From Mycobacterium sp. (GTDB lineage Bacteria; Actinomycetota; Actinomycetes; Mycobacteriales; Mycobacteriaceae), in NCBI GenBank assembly GCA_023264735.1, contig JAHFVD010000041.1, positions 19,183 through 67,879 of the forward strand: a stretch of DNA of 48,697 nucleotides, in the 5' to 3' direction. Each line of letters starts with the position of its first letter. The first letter of the stretch is position 1. Shown here piece after piece: positions 47,085 through 48,697 of the stretch. The notes beneath the pieces are model-generated. The model worked only from the letters and a program-made list of their open reading frames with translations, did no database searches and was not told the origin of the DNA. The translations under genes were made by a program, and so were the position numbers.

Positions 47085-48356
47085 ATGCCCACGACGATCC
47101 TCGACGAGTTGGGCTGGCGCGAACTGATCGCCCAGTCCACCGATATCGACGCGCTTGCCGAAGCGGCCGCGCAGCCGCCGATGACCGTCTACTGCGGTTT
47201 CGACCCCACAGCGCCGAGCCTGCACGCGGGGAATCTGGTGCCGTTGCTCACACTTCGGCGATTCCAGCGGGCCGGGCATCGGCCGATCGTGTTGGCCGGC
47301 GGCGCAACGGGCATGATCGGTGATCCTCGTGACACCGGCGAGCGGACGTTGAACACCACCGACACCGTCGCGCAGTGGGCCGAGCGGATCCGCGGTCAGC
47401 TGGAGCGGTTCGTCGACTTCGATGATTCCACCAGCGGCGCGGTCGTCGAGAACAACCTGAGCTGGACCTCTCAGCTGAGCGCCATCGACTTCCTGCGCGA
47501 TGTCGGCAAGCACTTCTCGGTCAATGTGATGCTCGACCGCGACACCATCCGGCGCCGGCTCGACGGGGAGGGCATCTCCTATACCGAGTTCAGCTACATG
47601 CTGCTGCAGGCCAACGACTATGTGGAGCTCAATCGGCGGTACGGCTGCGCGCTGCAGATCGGCGGCTCCGACCAGTGGGGCAACATCATCGCCGGCGTGC
47701 GCCTGGTCCGTCAGACGGTGGGCGCCAGCGTGCATGCACTGACGGTGCCGCTGGTCACCTCGGCGGACGGTACGAAGTTCGGTAAGTCCACCGGCGGCGG
47801 AAGCCTGTGGCTGGATCCCGAGATGACCAGCCCTTATGCCTGGTATCAGTACTTCGTTAACACCGCTGACGCCGACGTGATCAAGTACCTGCGCTGGTTC
47901 ACGTTCCTCTCGGCCGAGGAACTGGCCGAGCTCGATGACGCCACGACGACCCGACCGCATGAGCGGGCCGCGCAGCGCAGGTTGGCCCAGGAACTGACCA
48001 CCTTGGTGCATGGGCAGGAGGCGACTGATGCGGTCGAACACGCGTCGAAGGCGCTGTTCGGCCGCGGTGAACTATCGCGGCTCGACGAGCCGACACTGGC
48101 CGCCGCATTGCGGGAGACCTCAGTAGCCGAACTGGCGCCGGGCGCCCCAGACGGCATCGTCGACCTGTTGGTGGCCACCGGGCTGTCGGCGAGCAAGGGT
48201 GCTGCCAAGCGGACGATCGCCGAGGGCGGGGTGTCGGTCAACAACGAGAAGATCGATAGCGAGGACTGGGTGGCACAACCGTCCCACTTCCTGCACGGCC
48301 GCTGGTTGGTGCTGCGGCGTGGGAAGCGGAATATCGCTGGGGTGCAGCGGCTTTGA
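47085..48356 (+). CDS. tyrS: Tyrosyl-tRNA synthetase
   Basis: Encodes 423 residues. Class I synthetase: the HIGH-like PSLHAGN near 46-52, tyrosine pocket ([10 protein letters not shown]), GGSDQWGNI, and the KMSKS-type loop KFGKS at 231-235; the C-terminal S4 domain ([22 protein letters not shown]) binds tRNA-Tyr. GGGAAG precedes the ATG. It is immediately followed by a hairpin and the rrn promoter. Confidence 0.98.
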   Translation: MPTTILDELGWRELIAQSTDIDALAEAAAQPPMTVYCGFDPTAPSLHAGNLVPLLTLRRFQRAGHRPIVLAGGATGMIGDPRDTGERTLNTTDTVAQWAERIRGQLERFVDFDDSTSGAVVENNLSWTSQLSAIDFLRDVGKHFSVNVMLDRDTIRRRLDGEGISYTEFSYMLLQANDYVELNRRYGCALQIGGSDQWGNIIAGVRLVRQTVGASVHALTVPLVTSADGTKFGKSTGGGSLWLDPEMTSPYAWYQYFVNTADADVIKYLRWFTFLSAEELAELDDATTTRPHERAAQRRLAQELTTLVHGQEATDAVEHASKALFGRGELSRLDEPTLAAALRETSVAELAPGAPDGIVDLLVATGLSASKGAAKRTIAEGGVSVNNEKIDSEDWVAQPSHFLHGRWLVLRRGKRNIAGVQRL

Positions 48357-48360
48357 GCTT

Positions 48361-48388
48361 CTGGACGCTGACGAAAACCAGCGTCTAG
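48361..48388 (+). terminator. tyrS terminator-like hairpin
   Basis: CTGGACGCTG, loop ACGAAAAC, CAGCGTCTAG forms a 10-bp stem with one G-T pair, starting 4 bases after the tyrS stop and ending 8 bases before the rrn -35 box. It has no U tract, a form often seen in mycobacteria. It may protect the rrn promoter from read-through. Confidence 0.65.
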
Positions 48389-48396
48389 CAGGCGAT

Positions 48397-48425
48397 TTGA
48401 CTCCCCGTTAGCACTCACGTAACTT
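48397..48425 (+). promoter_or_regulatory. rRNA operon (rrnB-type) promoter
   Basis: TTGACT (48397-48402), exactly 17 bp, TAACTT (48420-48425). This is a near-consensus sigma-A promoter, with a start near 48432. Only one promoter was seen before the leader, as described for the rrnB operon of rapidly growing mycobacteria. Confidence 0.85.
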
Positions 48426-48431
48426 AATCCA

Positions 48432-48697
48432 AGTCGCCGCGACACGGCCAGCCCGGAGAGCGCGACGATATCCCTGGGAATAGCCCTGGAATACAGGGTG
48501 TTTCCACTGTCCGCTCTACATCTACGCGGCCTTCGGGTCGCGGGGTAGTCGCGCGGTCGGCAGGATTGCCAGGGCTTGTTGTTTGAGAACTCAATAGTGT
48601 GTTTGGTGGTTTTTAAGTTTGTTGTTGTTTTTTGCCATGCTTTGATACCCCCGTGTTGGGGTGTGGCTTTTTGTTTTTGATGCCAGTTTTTGGTGTC
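48432..48697 (+). ncRNA. rRNA operon leader (16S gene lies beyond the window)
   Basis: The last 266 bases become T-rich and match the remembered mycobacterial pre-16S leader: GAACTCAATAG at 48587-48597 is the BoxC RNA bound by M. tuberculosis NusA, followed by GTGTTTGGTGG, TTTTTTGCCATGCTTTGAT and an ACCCC/GGGGT hairpin (48647-48662). CCCTG-GAATA-CAGGG (48484-48498) is a perfect small hairpin that may be a BoxB-like element. The stretch 48357-48697 contains no protein gene. The mature 16S start was not reached. Confidence 0.88.

Overview
The window reads as the chromosome of a mycobacterium, most likely a rapid grower (Mycolicibacterium-type). The evidence is high GC, many 4-base stop/start overlaps, TANNNT -10 boxes placed 6-8 bases before start codons (leaderless mRNAs), mycobacterial families (mce, LysX, MpaB/DUF2236, an Rv1683-type lipase/acyl-CoA-synthetase fusion), and a backbone in the M. 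tuberculosis gene order from Rv1639c to Rv1689 (gene order recalled, not searched). The right end runs from tyrS into an rRNA promoter and leader, which is where fast-growing mycobacteria carry rrnB.

Layout. 1-5840 (minus strand): a decayed short-chain dehydrogenase, a small hypothetical gene, a membrane esterase, lysX and a DUF1844 gene. 5841-8162 (plus): a roughly 280-base structured leader, then infC-rpmI-rplT-tsnR; infC appears to start at AUC. 8260-13991: GMC oxidoreductase, an MpaB/acyl-CoA dehydrogenase operon under a promoter with a perfect palindrome between its boxes, a class III adenylate cyclase and a rhomboid-like membrane protein. 14112-21240: a complete six-gene mceA-F operon without any yrbE permease genes, behind a 21-bp-period operator-like repeat, with a TetR regulator convergent at its end. 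21907-25535: a small redox group (FAD oxidoreductase, 7Fe ferredoxin, and on the other strand a membrane-anchored FMN/[3Fe-4S] glutamate-synthase-like protein). 25653-29191: pheST. 29316-37661: argCJBDFRGH, with an ArgR-type operator array overlapping a leaderless promoter. 37682-44253: ABC-F ATPase, the lipase/AMP-binding fusion, a secreted protein, a Trm112-like protein and an acyltransferase. 44256-46380 (minus): an ABC-2 exporter operon ending in its own TetR gene, with a tandem palindromic operator over its start codon. 46443-48356: mpg and tyrS. 48357-48697: tyrS terminator-like hairpin, rrn promoter and rrn leader with the NusA-binding BoxC sequence; the 16S gene itself lies beyond the window.

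How it fits together. Much of the window is core information processing and arginine synthesis (infC operon, pheST, tyrS, rrn, arg). Compared with the remembered M. tuberculosis order, accessory genes sit between tsnR and pheS (GMC, acyl-CoA dehydrogenase, mce, redox group), and the pks cluster after argH is absent. Most worth a second look: the infC leader with its rare start codon, the permease-less mce operon with its operator, the redox group, the SDR pseudogene, and three operator/promoter arrangements (MpaB operon, ABC/TetR operon, argC). No CRISPR array, insertion sequence, phage gene or tRNA gene was recognised.
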